Assembly: GCA_028023455.1 (NCBI GenBank)
Contig: JAQFVV010000037.1
Coordinates: 1,116,001 to 1,180,000 of the forward strand
From: Epiperipatus broadwayi
Lineage: Eukaryota > Onychophora > Udeonychophora > Euonychophora > Peripatidae
Length of the DNA: 64,000 bases
Direction of reading: 5' to 3'
Made by a program: the position numbers and the translations under genes. The notes beneath the pieces were generated by a model. That model saw only the letters and a list, made by a program, of their open reading frames with translations. It was not told the origin of the DNA and made no database searches. Shown here piece after piece: positions 12,971-26,704 of the stretch (within the stretch, counting starts at the first letter, position 1; each line of letters begins with the position of its first letter).

Positions 12971-15900
12971 CATCATCATCATTATCAACCATTATCAATC
13001 CACTGCAGGATGAAGGTCTCTCCAAGTTTAATCCATTTTCTCCGATCTTTAGCTTCTCTTCTCCACATCACCCCTACACATTTTCTTATTTCATCCATCC
13101 ATCTTACATGTGGTCTCCTTCTGGGTCTTTTACAATCTCTTGGAATCCAGTTTAAAATTTCAATTGTCCATCTATTATCATCTCTTCTAGCAATATGTCC
13201 AGCCCAACTCCACTTCAATCTTTTAATTTTTTCAATGAGGTCAGTAACACCTGTTTGTTCTCTTACCCATACATTGCGTTTTCGATCTCTTCTTGTTACT
13301 CCCAACATACATCTCTCCATACTTCTTTGAGTGGTCTGAAGTCTCTGTATTGATCTTCTATTAAGTGTCCAAGTCTCAGATCCATAAGTAAGAACTGGTA
13401 AAACACATTTGTTAAAAACCTTTCTTTTCAAACACATAGGCATATTTCCTTTTAATATCAAGTTATTTCTACCAAAAGCACTCCAACCAAGTTTAATTCT
13501 ATGATTAATTTCCTCTATTATGTTTCCATCTGTATTAATAATCTGACCAAGGTATTTGTAACTCTTAACTTCTTCTAATTCATCATAATCAATCTTTATT
13601 TTCATATTTTGAGCAAATCGATTAAACATTACTTTAGTCTTTTTAACATTTATCTTTAGTCCTACTTTCCTACTTTCATCTGATAACTCCTGCAACATTT
13701 CCTGCAGCTCGGAAGCATTATTTGCAAAAACAACTACATCATCTGCGAAATCTAAATGACTTAAATAATCTCCATTTACTTTCACTCCTTTAGTTTCCCA
13801 TTTTAATCCACAAAATACTTCTTGCAGCACTGCTGTAAAAAGTTTTGGAGATATGGAGTCACCTTGTCTTACACCTTTCTCAATGTTGACTTTCCCAGTA
13901 TCATTATGTAATCTAATTGTTGCTGTTGCATTTTTATAAATATTCTTTAAAATATGACAATATCCTGGATCTATACCTTGATGATCCAATGCTTTAATCA
14001 CTGAAGAAATGTTTATAGAATCAAATGCCTTTTCATAATCTACAAATCCAAAACATAATGACAACTCATATTCATTTGTCCTTTCTATAACTTCTCTCAA
14101 TACTTGAATATGATCTACTGTACTAAAACCACTTTTAAATCCAGCTTGTTCTCTTGGTTGGTGAAAATCCAAGGTTCTCTGTAGACGAGTTGTAATTATC
14201 TTGGTAAAAATTTTATATAAAACTGATAAAAGGCTGATAGGTCTGTAATTTCTAATATCTTCTTTATCACCTTTTTTAAATATTAATATTATTACTGCAT
14301 TCTTCCAATCATCCGGTACATCTTTATCATTTAGACATTTGGTATATAACTTTGCTAATATTTTTTCTGTTTCTTCACCTGCTTCTTTTAATATATCAAT
14401 TATAATTCCATCATTACCTGGAGCCTTTCCTTTTTTCATACATTTAATTGCATTTCTCACTTCTTCATTTAAAATTCTGGGCAATTCGGAAGATGTAATA
14501 GATATAGGAGGTACTTGTTCTTTATTACTATATAATTCTTGATAAAAATCTTCTACCAATTTCATAATGTCATCCCTCTTTTTAGTAATAATTCCATCTT
14601 TTTTCCTTATTGCAGATATAAATTTCCTACCAATACCAAAATGTTGTTTTACATTCTTAAGACTTTTATTTTCTTCTACAGCTTTTCTTGCTAGTTCACA
14701 GTTATACTTTCTTATATCATTTTCAACTCTTTTCTGCACCATTTTACAAAATTCGAGATATTCAATTCTTTTTAATGCATCATTCTTGCATATCTTCATA
14801 TTCCTTCTTTTCTTCATAAGTTCTCTAGTCTCAGTAGAAATTTTATTAGTCAATTGCTGCTTTTTTCTACCAGCTATCTTTGTTGCAGTTTTTAAAAGTG
14901 TATCAGTTATTTTCATATTAATTTCATTCAAATCTGAATCATGTTCAAAATCTACTAATACTTGAAACCGATTTGTAAGTTCTAATTTGAATTCATTAGA
15001 ATGTTTCTGAAGATTAGGAATATCAACTGTAAATATAGTTTTCCTTAATAATTTTTGTCTCTCCAGTTTTACATTAACATGTATCTTACCCCTTACTAAT
15101 CGATGATCACTTCCTGTGTTAAATTTATTAAGAACATTACAATCTTGAAATATGTATTTCCTGTTAGTCAAAATATAATCCAATTCTGCTGTACCTTCAT
15201 TTGGATGCTTCAATGTCCATTTCCTTCTAACATTTTTCTCAAAAAAAAAATTCATAATATAAAGTTTTTCCTTCTCTGCAAACTCCACAAGTCTATGTCC
15301 TCTCTCATTTCTATTACCATAACCAAAATTACCTACAACACTTTCATCTTTCATTTGTTTACCAATTCTAGCATTAAAATCTCCCATAACAATTTTAAAA
15401 TGTTGTTTACTCTGATCAAAAGCCTTTTGTACATCCATATAAAAATCTTCTACTACTTCATCACTGTGAGAACTTGTTGGGGCATAAACCTGAATTATCT
15501 GCATTTGATATCTGCTATTAAGTTGTATAACTAATCTTGCCACTCTGTCTGATACACCATCAATCTCCACAATATTGTTCTTCCACTTTTTATTTATAAT
15601 GAATCCTACTCCACTTGTATTTCCAATATTTGTGCCTTTATAATAGAGCATATGTCCACTTTTTAAATCAATTGTCTCTTCACCTTTTCTTCTAACTTCA
15701 CAAAGTCCAATAATATCCCATTTAATATAAGAGAGTTCTTCTTCTAATTCTTGCAATCTTCCTTCACTTGAAAGTGATCTGCAGTTGTAAGTACCTAAAT
15801 AAAAAGTCGTCATCATATGGCAGCCTGGGTCCGCCTCCAGGATATTCTTAGCACCCTCCGCCTTCGGCCACCAACCGCTGCCTTGGTTGGTGACTTTACA

Positions 15901-16265
15901 GCCTCCTGGGATTAAGGGCCATGCTTTATTTTTGTCTGTCATAATTGTATAATTGGGAAAAATCTTTATCATTTACACAAACATTCATTCTGCCTTATCA
16001 GGCACTGAGAAGAAAGACCATGGTGTTTCTTGATCTTAAACTCAGAGGTAAAAAGCCAATAAACTCACCACGCTGGCTAATGCGTGTTGGTGAGCAGCCC
16101 ATCCATGTTCGTATACTATATGAATAAACATATAGTAATAACAGCTGCAACGACAAGAACGTATGGAGTGGACATTAGGAATTTGCCCTGCTCGGTTCCT
16201 TTAAGGCCTCCAAGAGGAATCAAAGGGTCTCCTTTCAGTTAATAGCAAACTCCTTTCTGCAGCCA
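12971..16265 (-). mobile_element. RTE-clade LINE, apparently full length (3.3 kb)
   Basis: The element has one long ORF (endonuclease plus reverse transcriptase) on the minus strand. There are about 290 bases ahead of the ORF and a very short 3' UTR ending in ATG repeats, typical of RTE-type LINEs. CACGTATAT occurs directly beyond the 3' tail (12962-12970) and at the inferred 5' edge (16266-16274), which is a plausible 9-bp target duplication. The total length suits the clade. It sits inside the 11017-17062 DNA transposon and therefore inserted later. A 5'-truncated relative lies at 63611-63795 in the same orientation. Confidence 0.85.
12985..15972 (-). CDS. RTE-type retrotransposon polyprotein (endonuclease-reverse transcriptase)
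   Basis: The 995-codon frame is uninterrupted. Residues about 54-300 form an APE-type endonuclease with TYNC (N63), CEVRR (E92), VYAPT, MGDFN (D198, N200), ELDY (D265) and GSDH (D289, H290). Residues about 500-800 form the reverse transcriptase: [18 protein letters not shown] (D645), [11 protein letters not shown] and FADD (D744, D745). The C-terminal part has [14 protein letters not shown] and WAGHIARR, as in RTE/BovB-like proteins. The protein would nick target DNA and copy its own RNA by target-primed reverse transcription. The first ATG is at 15972; initiation at residue 11 or 53-54 (just before the endonuclease) is equally possible. All catalytic residues I can check are present, so the copy could be active or very young. 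The + strand frames over this span are shadows. Confidence 0.93.
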   Translation of the reverse strand: MIKIFPNYTIMTDKNKAWPLIPGGCKVTNQGSGWWPKAEGAKNILEADPGCHMMTTFYLGTYNCRSLSSEGRLQELEEELSYIKWDIIGLCEVRRKGEETIDLKSGHMLYYKGTNIGNTSGVGFIINKKWKNNIVEIDGVSDRVARLVIQLNSRYQMQIIQVYAPTSSHSDEVVEDFYMDVQKAFDQSKQHFKIVMGDFNARIGKQMKDESVVGNFGYGNRNERGHRLVEFAEKEKLYIMNFFFEKNVRRKWTLKHPNEGTAELDYILTNRKYIFQDCNVLNKFNTGSDHRLVRGKIHVNVKLERQKLLRKTIFTVDIPNLQKHSNEFKLELTNRFQVLVDFEHDSDLNEINMKITDTLLKTATKIAGRKKQQLTNKISTETRELMKKRRNMKICKNDALKRIEYLEFCKMVQKRVENDIRKYNCELARKAVEENKSLKNVKQHFGIGRKFISAIRKKDGIITKKRDDIMKLVEDFYQELYSNKEQVPPISITSSELPRILNEEVRNAIKCMKKGKAPGNDGIIIDILKEAGEETEKILAKLYTKCLNDKDVPDDWKNAVIILIFKKGDKEDIRNYRPISLLSVLYKIFTKIITTRLQRTLDFHQPREQAGFKSGFSTVDHIQVLREVIERTNEYELSLCFGFVDYEKAFDSINISSVIKALDHQGIDPGYCHILKNIYKNATATIRLHNDTGKVNIEKGVRQGDSISPKLFTAVLQEVFCGLKWETKGVKVNGDYLSHLDFADDVVVFANNASELQEMLQELSDESRKVGLKINVKKTKVMFNRFAQNMKIKIDYDELEEVKSYKYLGQIINTDGNIIEEINHRIKLGWSAFGRNNLILKGNMPMCLKRKVFNKCVLPVLTYGSETWTLNRRSIQRLQTTQRSMERCMLGVTRRDRKRNVWVREQTGVTDLIEKIKRLKWSWAGHIARRDDNRWTIEILNWIPRDCKRPRRRPHVRWMDEIRKCVGVMWRREAKDRRKWIKLGETFILQWIDNG

Positions 16266-16598
16266 CACGTATATATATATATATATAACTTGCGTATGTA
16301 TATGCGACAAATTATACACGTACATACAATTAAATATTAAATCCCCATTTATTATTATTATTTTGTGTATATTTTAATTCTACACCTACATAACAATACT
16401 TCCCCCAAATTCGAAGATTATTTGTTAGTCTTCGAACTTAACATAGAATCATTTAAAGATTTGGGAGGGTTTATTTTCCTTTTTAGTTGTTGCCGTGAAT
16501 TATTTTCTATTTGTAGTGATGTATGTGTAGCATTAAAACACATACAAAATAATAATAGTAAATGTTGTATAAATTACATTACTTTTTATAGATTTATA

Positions 16599-16877
16599 AT
16601 TACGTATTGCTTTTTAATAAAATTATTTATTTACTCTTGAAAAAAAAAACACCGTAACTTTAAAGACACACACACAAACTCAAAAACAGTATAAGATTAA
16701 TTAACATTTACTTATTACGTATTGCTTTTTAATAAAATGATTTATTTACTCTTGAAAAAAATACCGTAACTTTAAAAAGACACACATAAAGTCAAAAAAA
16801 AAAAAGTAGGAAAAAACACTAACTTTAAAGACACACACACAAACTAAAAAACAATATAAGATTAATAAACATTTACA
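16599..16877. repeat. Tandem repeat, period about 115 bp, 2.5 copies
   Basis: ATTACGTATTGC begins copies at 16599 and 16714. Each continues with TTTATTTACTCTTGAAAA, a GTAACTTTAAAGACACACA block and TATAAGATTAAT. A partial third copy starts near 16816. It lies in the right part of the 11-17 kb DNA transposon, outside the RTE insertion. Confidence 0.7.
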
Positions 16878-19800
16878 AAAATGAAAGACTAATTTCATAT
16901 AATAGTATTAGTTACTAGAATATTTTATTACAAATCTAATAAATCAGATGTTTTGATATCAAATCAATCAAACAGGTCCAGCCCCGGAATTGTTATATGT
17001 ATATGTTTTTGATTAGCAGCAACGCCATCCCACGGCGAACACCAGGGATGAGAAAACAACCACATATTTTTAACACATAAATCAAATAATATATTTCAAT
17101 AACTCAACTAAAAAGTAGTTTGATTATTTATATTGGTTGTGGTGAAATTAAACTAAATAAAATGGCTTCTTATAATGTAATCTAACAAATTACAAAGCTA
17201 AATACTGTACCACAAATTTCTATTGGATTATAAAAGTAAAATTTTATTATAAGAACTTTGTTATGGTAACTGCACACCTAGCAATTGAATAAATTTCATT
17301 GTTATAAATGAGTTTATTTTATATCATAATAGAATTGCTTGTTAACTTCTTAATCCATATAATACTATGATTTAAGTGTATCACATGGACATGAATGCAC
17401 CCAATATCATTATTAACTTCATGTACATTCAAATATGAGTTAAACCTTTAGATAGGGATTTAAAATCCATGAGCTTGTATGTTTGAAGTTGTGACCCATG
17501 CATATACACAGTATCTTGTAATATTATATATTGAAGAAGTCAATCTTAGCTTAAGATTGAGCTTCATGTTTCCACCTACTAACCCGTATTCAAACCCCTA
17601 TATCCCATCCCGCTCCTTTTGTTGTATATATATTTTTCCTGTATATATTTGAAATGCGCGCCTAAATTATAAAATTTAATGTTTCAATAACATGTTTTAA
17701 AATTATTATTAATTCTTTTTTATAAATTATTAGTTCTTTTTTTATTAAAGTATCATAGGTACAACTCAAATATATGTATATAGGAGCAAAAACTTACTAA
17801 CAATATTGATTTTAAATATTTTATTATATGTCATTTTTTAAAACTTTTTCTTTTTAAAGTACTTTTTCTATTAAACTGTATATTTTTATAAAATCCAATA
17901 TGGAAGATTCTACAGTTGATTGTCTAAAAATAATTAAGGGTTGGAAACACTATTGTTTTAATCTGGGGAAGGTATTTTTAATTAAAGTTTTACTTAAAAT
18001 GGGATTAAGATTAGAGACACTTTTGTTAAAAACATGTTGTCAAATCAATTTCTAATCTGGAAATAGATTTGAATTTATTTTTGGACGTTATCTTACTGTT
18101 GCATCTTCAAAAACAACTGATAAAGAAAAAGTATAAAATGACTGAATTTTGAGTCACAGATTAGATTAGCTACTATGGAGAGAACTGATTGTAAACATAT
18201 TACACGTCACTGTGAAACTAAAAATGATATAGTATAAATCCACCAACCTGCTCGACCCTGTCGGGTCATCATCTTCAGCGGCCATCCCATCATGCTGTCC
18301 AAGAGTGAAGTAAAAACCCGACCTAAGAACTTTAGTGTGCTAATAGAAGCTTGCTGCCACCGGAGAACTTGCATTTCAATTGCCGTGCACGTGCAATCTT
18401 TTAAATTGGACTCTTAAAATTGCCAGGTAACTTTTCAAGCTGTCACCTCAAACTAAATTTAGCCTAACTCATCTATGAAGATTTCTTCTAATGTGTTATA
18501 TAACTTTACCTTTCTTTGATATTTAAATATGTAAATGTAATTTGCTCTTAAATGATTTTCATAAATTTAATCATATATCATATGCTCTAACTTTCTTTAA
18601 TTTTGGTGCGGTCATTTATTTATTATTTGATTTTATGTGTGCTTTTAATTTTAATGTGCCAATCTCACAACCTGGTGAGCTTAATTTCTAAAAATCTTTT
18701 CTGTCATTTTTTCTAAACCTTCATGAAAAGGTTATTAACGTCCCCTTAAAATATATATATATAATGCATTATAAATTAATATGTTCACCAGTTTGTTTTT
18801 ACAAATCAGCATTTTATGTTGGTTTATTATAAAAATATATTTGTTTAACTCTGGATTTTCTACCCGGGGAAAATCCAGAACTCAAGCTAATTAACGCTCT
18901 GAAACATTTATTTTATAATTATTTATTAAATTCTGAAAGGGTGACTTATAATTGTTTTCTATATAACTGTGAATCTTACTTCATTTTTCATACTCTTAAA
19001 ATATCAAATACAGTATTTAAATATTCCAGTTATTATAAAAATCACAAAGGTGGGATTAAATTATTTTAAATAGTAGGAAAGGGATGGGGGGGTAAATCTT
19101 AATGTTTCTTTTACTAAATAAAATCTTCATGTATATTTTATTAATCTAAATATCTCTATATATATAACTGCAGAGTGATATTATTTATATAAATTATAGC
19201 ATTCAAATAAGGGTCATCTATTTTAAAGCAGTAAATTATATTTCATGTCGTTAGAGACATTTATCATTACTGCGTTGCCGACATTTACCGTATTTTCGTA
19301 TATATATATATTACGTGCTTCTAGTCTTCTAATCTGGGGGTTGCGACAAGTTCGAATCCATAGATTTCTTCTCATATCTTGTTCCATACGTTCCATAGAT
19401 AGTTGAGCTATTCGGAATCACATTTATTTCGTATAAAATGCCTCTGGCGGTGATCCCGTAAGTTTGGAACACGCTATGCATATTCATTTCTTCGTAAATA
19501 AAGGGCCTCTCATGTCAGTTATACCAGCAAAAGTCTGGGCCATGCCATGCCTATCCACTTTTCTCTAAGCACTACCCAAGAAGGGGGTGTGAGATTTCGT
19601 TTTTCATCCAGAAGCACGACTTTTCCTGTTATCTTTTTGCCACAATGTCAGCACCGCAAACTTCTTCGTATTATTATTTCTTTTGGCTTCATGACCCAGT
19701 TTTAATGCTCTAATATTATATATATAAATGTCAATTACTTCTATTTTATTAATTAAATTTATTTCAGTCTTATACAGTCCCACCATCGTAATTTATATAT

Positions 19801-20434
19801 CTATTTAAGAGTATATGCCTTGGGAAAAATAAAGCGTTGGTTTTACTATTCTTAAAATAATTTTTCATTAAATATTTTGTCATAGTTTCAAATATAATGT
19901 TTTCAAATGTATTTTGTTTATTTTCACGACCTCAATGGCGTGAAAATAGTTTATATCATATGTATAATGAATTTCGGAACGCTCCTAGAAAAATATATGT
20001 TAGTCACCATGATTCTGAACCGTAAATCAAAGCGTTAATGGCAGTATTGTGAATTCTTTCTAATATTCGATTGGCATCTTAATATTGAACCCACCAAAGA
20101 TGTGTGTTTATTTGTAATATATTATTTAGCTAATAAAGAGCATATGAGAAATAATAGCGTGAATGACACTATGTAATTATCTACCGCTTGTTCATTCACG
20201 CACATACTAATGTACTTAATTTATAAATGTATAATAATTTGTCAGTATATTAAAATATATTTTATTGTCTAACTTATTTGAGTAGTTCAAATTCCTTCTT
20301 TTCTCCACTTCCAAAAGTAAAGCCTGCTTATATATATTTTAGTTTAGTAATAGTTAATAGATGTCTCATTGTTTTGCTCAGCTTTGCTAGTCGGCCGGAT
20401 TAAAATTAATTCTCATGTGCCATCATTATTATGT

Positions 20435-20620
20435 TATTCATTAGGTGGTAGATCTGGGGCTTAGAGAGTGGGTTCGAATTCAGGCTGGTCCCTGACCTAA
20501 ATCTTGGGTTTGTCTGGGTTTGAAGTACATTTTGTGAGTTCCAGCTCATGGTAGATGGATAAACATGTTTTGACCGGCACAATATGTTATATGCAAGAAT
20601 AATGATTTTATTCGCAACAG
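20435..20620 (+). repeat. tRNA-derived SINE-like sequence
   Basis: GGTTCGAATTC (about 20471-20481) matches a pol III B box. TAGGTGGTAGATCTGG, about 30 bases upstream, resembles an A box. The sequence after the B box is not tRNA-like, so this reads as a SINE head with body rather than a tRNA gene. No family assignment. Confidence 0.35.
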
Positions 20621-20744
20621 TAATATTATAACTCATTATCCTTTATCACTAACTTAATTCTCTATAAAAATACAAAGATAAAATAAGCATGGCACAACAT
20701 TTTAAATCATGATCAGATGGATGTTATTATTTATATATTTGTGT

Positions 20745-20960
20745 GTATTAAATATATATTTTTATGGATTAATAATGATATAAATAAAGGAATCAATGGG
20801 GCTATTTTCTATGTAATACCGTAATTAAAGAAATATCTTCACTGTAGTTTTGCTAGGTAACTGTCATTTACTATTGACAGCCCTTTATTAAAGTAAACGA
20901 TTTATTCTAGTAATTCATAGTAACTTTTTATTTTGAGTTAATTTAAAAACAAAAGGAGAT
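20745..20960. repeat. Dispersed repeat, copy 1 (pairs with 26705-26910)
   Basis: Shared blocks in order with the second copy: TTTTTATGGATTAAT, ATGATATAAA, CTATTGACAGCCCTT, ATTTATTCTAGTAAT and TTTTATTTTGAGTT. Both copies run in the same direction. Diverged, with small indels; no ORF. The family is unknown. Confidence 0.65.
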
Positions 20961-23900
20961 AAATATACATATATTTACATAAAGACACATTCTGCTTTTG
21001 AATCCACTTAGGTCTAATTAATTCAAGTCATGACTAAAAAGAAATTATTTTTAATTACCAGCAGTATTATTTAACTATTTCAGATTAAGTCAATGGTCAT
21101 ATATAAATTTTTTATTATAATATGAAATGCTTTCACTTAATCTTATCAAAGAAATTAAATTTTAAATATTAAATTTTATATTATAAACATAACTGACTTA
21201 GATGCAAGTCTTAACTTTGATGTCTATATATATTATTCTTTTTTTAATCATTATCCATATAACAATTCAAGGAGAAAAATATTATTATTCTGCATGTGTT
21301 GAAAAATAATAAATGTCCTTATAAGTCATGAGATATACATCAATCATTGAAATTGATATGTCACAATTCAGTCATTGTACATCAAAAGATTCAGTTTTTT
21401 CTAATTAAATACTCAGAAAATTTTGATAAAGTAATTATATAGTTTGTTGCTTAGGGGGTCATGTGATATTCAAGTGTAGGAAGTGCTAGAGCCAAGCTGA
21501 CAATTTATGAATGTTTAGTTAGCTCTTGTATCTGCCATTCGATCATTGTGTTAAATTGTGCTGGGCGAATATTTCATTCAAAAGTTTTAAAAAAAACCTC
21601 ACTAAATAATAATTAAATTCTTCTGAATATAGAAAAACAATGATAATTCTTCACTCACCTCTTCAACACTAAATAAAATAAAATATCTATTGAATTTAAT
21701 TGATTATTTCTATAGTTAAAAAATTTCTTAATTAAGTTTAAAAAGAACAGATTATTTCATTTTGATAATTATCCATCCACCGTTTTTTTTGAACAGATCA
21801 ATGGGTTAATAGTCAATAAATAGGAGTATCAATGGTCAATAAATATGAAAAGCTAAGACAAGATTAAAATTAAGTTTTAACAATAGCTTAGCTAGTTTTA
21901 ATCTAAAAGAAATAAAGCAATTAATTAAAAAAGAAAAATTAATTAGAAAAAAAAATAAAATGTAACGAAATGATTTTTTTTCTCTTTTGTTCTACTTAAA
22001 GTAGCAAGATATTTAGATAAAATTTTTAGCTTAATTAAGAATAACTAAATGATTAGGAAAATGTATTTTGCTTTGCTCTTTTATTAAAAAAAATGATAAT
22101 GATATTTTATATAATATATAAGGAATTACATTAGATTTTTGTAGTATGAATCAAAACTAGAATTAATTATATTTGAAAATTTTAATTAATAAAAAAAATG
22201 AAGGCAGATAATCCACAGACAATGGGAGAGTTACTTATAATAGATTTTTTTTTTTTTTATTGTTATAATGATTGCTGTTGAAATTTTGGCTATTGATAGT
22301 CAAGTACAAGAAAATGCATTTGTATTATTTTTTCCTTGGCCAGAACTGATTCCGAATTCTGTCATCCATTTGAAGCCTATCTACTATGGTTGAATAGAAA
22401 GTTTGTCAAGGTGTTTACCCCATATTTCTGAAGTGTATCCTAAATGACATGCCCAAAATAAATGCCTAATTAATCCTACCATTATCTGTGTTGTTTGCCA
22501 TTGCTATAATTAATTGCCTATAATGCTTGCTGAAAAATTGTCAAAGAAAGAAATAATCCATTAACCAAAAGAATGTGTACCAAAGAAGATATATATACAT
22601 ATATCTGATATTCTCCACCCTTATGAAAGCTGAAGGAGTATGTAAAATCATGACAAAAAAACAAACTTCAGTTACATCAACAGTAAATTGAGATATCAAA
22701 CATTCTAAATTTCACATAGGTCTGCAAATGTTGAGCTCAACAAAATTTGATAAAATCATTTGAATTGATTAAATTTTGCAAAAAAATGTTTTTTTATTAT
22801 TTTATTTTAACATTTCAGTTGTTTTTGGTAACACTAACTGTTGATTTATATGTAAAAAAAAAAAATAAAACATTTGTTTTTTATGCATTATAAGATTTAT
22901 TAGTTTCATTTCATTAACTTTGGAGTCAGCAAATCAATCAAGTAGATGGGGACTAAAAGAATTTAAGAAAATGAGTAAAGCCATTATATGCTTGATTGAT
23001 CTGAATGATCCATTCTAAAATTATTATTTTATTGATTATATACCACTATATTGTTTTTTTTATTGTTATTAATAAATTAATTCTTATTGTTAAAAAATAT
23101 CATTTCTCATTGACTTTTCATCTGTCAGATAAGTATTTGATGTGTTTTAATATTTAGAATACTTTATGATATAGGGCTAAGGAAAACACATCTTTATTAG
23201 GTTAACCTAAATATGTGTGGGATAGATGATGATCAGCAAATGTGTGTTGTGGCTTGCATTGAGACTAGTGTTTGGTGTGGGCTTCACTCTGATTTTTATC
23301 AGTGGCTATGATTGAATAGGATTACATTTTAAGGTTATAGTCACCCTATTTTGTACACAGTCATCCACTGGATATCGAATGGATGGAATAAGAAGACATC
23401 ATATTATTTTCTGGCAGGCGTAATTGTTACAATATATTATACCAGTTCATCCAAACCCTGTTAAGATGAGCATGCGCACACATTGAACATGAAAAAAAAT
23501 ATGGCGACATGCCAGGGTAAGAAGCAATTTTAAATCTTTTTATGATTGCCTTGATGCAGTCATAAGGACAGTTATTAAAGTATTGGCTCTTACATACCTT
23601 TGAAAGATTATTTTAATTACAATCCCTCGTGTCACTCCCAGAAAGAGTAAAAAATATTTCCCCTTTTGAAAGGATATGCAAGACCAATAATTATATTAAA
23701 TGTATTAAAACAAATGAAAATATAATAGTAATAATCACCCTAATGACTAAAGATTTAAATCCCGATGAGTTGGTATCCTATATGCTAGCTCAGTGTTTTC
23801 TTTATCTCAGGTAAAGAAATGGGAATCTTAAGACTCACATAATTATCTAATTATTTTATTATTAGAGAAAGAAATACAAATAGAATACCGAAGCAGTAAG

Positions 23901-24310
23901 GCAATTCTAAAATTATTAAACAAATATTTATTGAACCCCGTATTCCTTCAGCAATTACAAAGATAAATACAATAATAATAAACTCCAATGCATAGAAAAA
24001 TATATATGATAATATAATAGTTATTTTAATAAAGAAATAGAATGTTAAAACATAAAAGAAAAGAATCTGTTAGTGAGAAAGTGGTCTGAGAATCATAACT
24101 TCGCACACGAATATATTTTACAAATACTAAATAGTACATAAAATAAGATTATTTTAATGTGAAGAAATATATAAATAAAAGATCTATACTACACAATAAT
24201 ATATATTAAATTAATAAAAATAAGGATACCATATAAAGTCTATTGTACTTCTCTGGGCTCTGAGTAGGCCATGCATCTGTTCATCCAGGACGGCATGGAC
24301 TTCTCTTTAA

Positions 24311-24490
24311 CATGACATTATTCAGCAGTTTTTATAATCACTTGATTGCTGGATCTAGGAGACATTTCTAATGGCATCATTCAGCAGCTTTCATGATCAT
24401 TTGGTGGCTGGATCTAGGAGACATTTCTGTTGGCATTATTCAGCAGCTTTCATCACTTGATGGCTGGGTCTAGGAGACATTTCTGATGGC
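24311..24490. repeat. Minisatellite, about 59-bp unit, three copies
   Basis: Three consecutive units share ATTCAGCAGCTTTCAT, a TGGCTGGATC block and TAGGAGACATTTCT. The third unit is a few bases shorter. The flanks are somewhat GC-richer than the surrounding intron, but no coding frame is seen. Confidence 0.75.
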
Positions 24491-24883
24491 AGAAGCAGAG
24501 CTGGGCAGGCATGATGACTGGGGGTTCTATCCCATAACCATTTCAGGGATGAGAATACACTTGTGTTTCAGGTTTAATCATAACTTAATTTCCTCCTTGG
24601 TCGATGATTATCCACTAATAGTAGTGTTTTCTTTTTGGTTTCTGTAGCACTGGTAACGTTTCTTTTTCACTTTGTTTTTTTTTTTTGCAAATATCAGCAC
24701 TTTCTGGTAAACACAGTTTTATACCGCACTAATAATAGTTTGTTAGTTGGAAATCATCTTCACCAGCATGATATAAAAGAAATATCTAGAACTTTAATGA
24801 CTGACTGTTTGTCTCTGTATTTCTACTCCAACTCTCTAAGTTTCCGTAAGTTGAATAAGTTTGATAATTTCAATAAGTTAACA

Positions 24884-24962
24884 TGAGTGTGAATGATTGA
24901 CTGATTCAGTGAGTGAGTGATTGATTGAGTCAGTGAGTGAGTGATTGACTGAGTGTGAATGC
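24884..24962. repeat. GAGT/GATT-rich short tandem repeat
   Basis: Irregular alternation of GTGAGTGAGTGATTGA-type motifs with GATTGACTGA. A simple tandem array with a unit of 4 bases and higher-order duplication of about 35 bases. Confidence 0.7.
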
Positions 24963-25185
24963 CTCAAGAATCTAGTGAACAGCTTAGCCCACTCATTACA
25001 ATCCCAATGTAGATATCCCTCTGAAAAACATTTAATTAGCTAATTTTGACTTTTGTTAATGGATCTATACAATGCATGAAGCATTCCTATGTAATCCCTT
25101 AATTAATCTCAAGAATTTTTATTTTCAATTTATTATCTACTCTGACCTCTATCTGATTCAACACAAAAAAAAAAATTTGACTATA

Positions 25186-26071
25186 CACCTGGATCTCGTT
25201 TTATGCGGTAAATAGGTTCCTCAGAAAATGCGCACAAAAGAAATTGCACAAAAATAAACTTAACTTACCTTTAAAAATGGGGGATAAGTTCTGTAATTTT
25301 CAGAAATTGGCATAAAAGCAAAGCAACAAGGAAAAATTTCTTTAAAATTTGCATTAAAAAAATAAGGAAATAAAGTATGACTAATAGAAAATTTCAAATA
25401 TTTGAAAAAAAATTAATACAAGACCAACTTTTTTTTTACTTTTTTTATTAACTACAGTATTTAATTTTACATTTTTTCATACATATTTTAATCATTACCG
25501 CTATTTGACAATATGAGTTCGTTTGTGAACTAGTAAGAAATCAGATTTGTGATGTGATGTACAACTAGCGCCACTTTCTGTCTTGTGCTGTTAATGGTTT
25601 TCTGTTTCTATAATAAAAAAAAATGAGATCGCAATCAAAACAAAAAGATTATACATTATCATTAGAAAGATTATTTTCAGTTTATAAAATCTTCTTTATT
25701 ATTTATTTTAAAAATCTAAAAAAATATTTATTTCTGTCAATATCTAACAAAATACGTTTTAAAAGTTTAAAATTTTTGAATATTTATTGTGATATTTTTA
25801 TATATACGTATAAATCTATTATTATTATTATTTACTCAGTAATATAAGTAGGTTATTTACACAGCTTCAGGCCATATTCACATTAGCTGCTAATATAACG
25901 TTATATTTTTGGGAAAAAAAAAAGGTATTTCAAATCAAAATGAATTATTAATAATTTAAATTTCTTGATATCTAATAAATATAATGAAATATGAAAGATA
26001 TTAAGAAGAAACATGAATCACATAACTTCAAAATCATATTAAAATAATCCGCATAAAATGAGACCCAGGTT
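25186..26071. mobile_element. TA-flanked MITE, Tc1/mariner-pogo-like
   Basis: The left end CACCTGGATCTCGTTTTATG and the reverse complement of the right end AACCTGGGTCTCATTTTATG form inverted termini of about 24 bp ending in CGG. Both are bordered by TA, as expected for the Tc1/mariner/pogo group. The 886-bp interior has only short AT-rich frames and no DDE transposase, so it is nonautonomous. The interior also carries stretches that imitate the terminal motif (ATGCGC, GCATAAAAGC). Confidence 0.6.
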
Positions 26072-26704
26072 TATAAGATATTTTCTGATAATCAGATTAC
26101 ACTTAAAATATTTTTTTAATTAAATTAGATATTTTATTCCATCCACATTAACATAAGTTTCAACAAATTTTTTTGTCTAATCGTAATATTTGAGAATTAA
26201 AAAAAAAAGAAACAAAATTACTTAATCTACTGAAAATATAAAGGCCTTTTGGCTTTTCTTGAATCTAGAACAATGATTTTCCCTCCCTGCTTAAATGTGT
26301 TTGTAGAGAAAAATAACCAATAAAACTTTTGATTTTAAAAATTACATAATTATTGGAACATTTAATTATTTCCATCTTTTTTTTCTTTTTACAAACTCTT
26401 AACAAAATATATATATATATCTTTGCGTTTCTTTAAAAAAAAAAGAACATAAAATAATAATAAAACTTATATTTATATGGCTACTATGCCTACACATCGA
26501 ATTATAAGCCTTAACTATTGGCTTTTCTTGTGTGTGCAAGTATATGATATATCCTCAGACTCTTCTCATCTATTTTAGAACATGCTAATTTTGGTTATAT
26601 AGATGGTATACCCCCCCCCTTTAATGGCTTTATTATGTATTTTAGGCCATTTGCTTACTTAATACAATCTTATGCTTGGGCATACGAAGTGTGCCCGGCA
26701 TAAT

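Larger units (their letters stand above)
11017..17062. mobile_element. DNA transposon with TGGTTGT termini and 6-bp TSD
   Basis: The left end reads TGGTTGTTTTGTCATCCCTG. The reverse complement of the right end reads TGGTTGTTTTCTCATCCCTG. The match continues through GTGTTCGCC to GATGGCG, about 43 bp in all. CATATT directly abuts both ends (11011-11016 and 17063-17068), giving a perfect 6-bp target duplication. Removing the nested RTE (12971-16274) leaves about 2.74 kb with no transposase-like frame, so the element is probably nonautonomous. A second element with the same terminus and a 6-bp duplication lies at 38978-40190. The superfamily is unproven; IS3EU and Dada are candidates because of the TSD length. 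Confidence 0.75.

Noticed and set aside
13010-15534. Several + strand open frames of 60-140 codons
   Set aside because: They lie antisense to the intact RTE ORF and have no protein-like features of their own; they are shadows.
11003-17073. piggyBac-type TTAA target duplication
   Set aside because: TTAA occurs near both ends but at unequal distance; CATATT abuts the matched termini exactly and is the better fit.
19340-19370. GTTCGAATCC motif suggesting a tRNA or SINE
   Set aside because: No A box or cloverleaf upstream at the right distance; the motif alone is too short.
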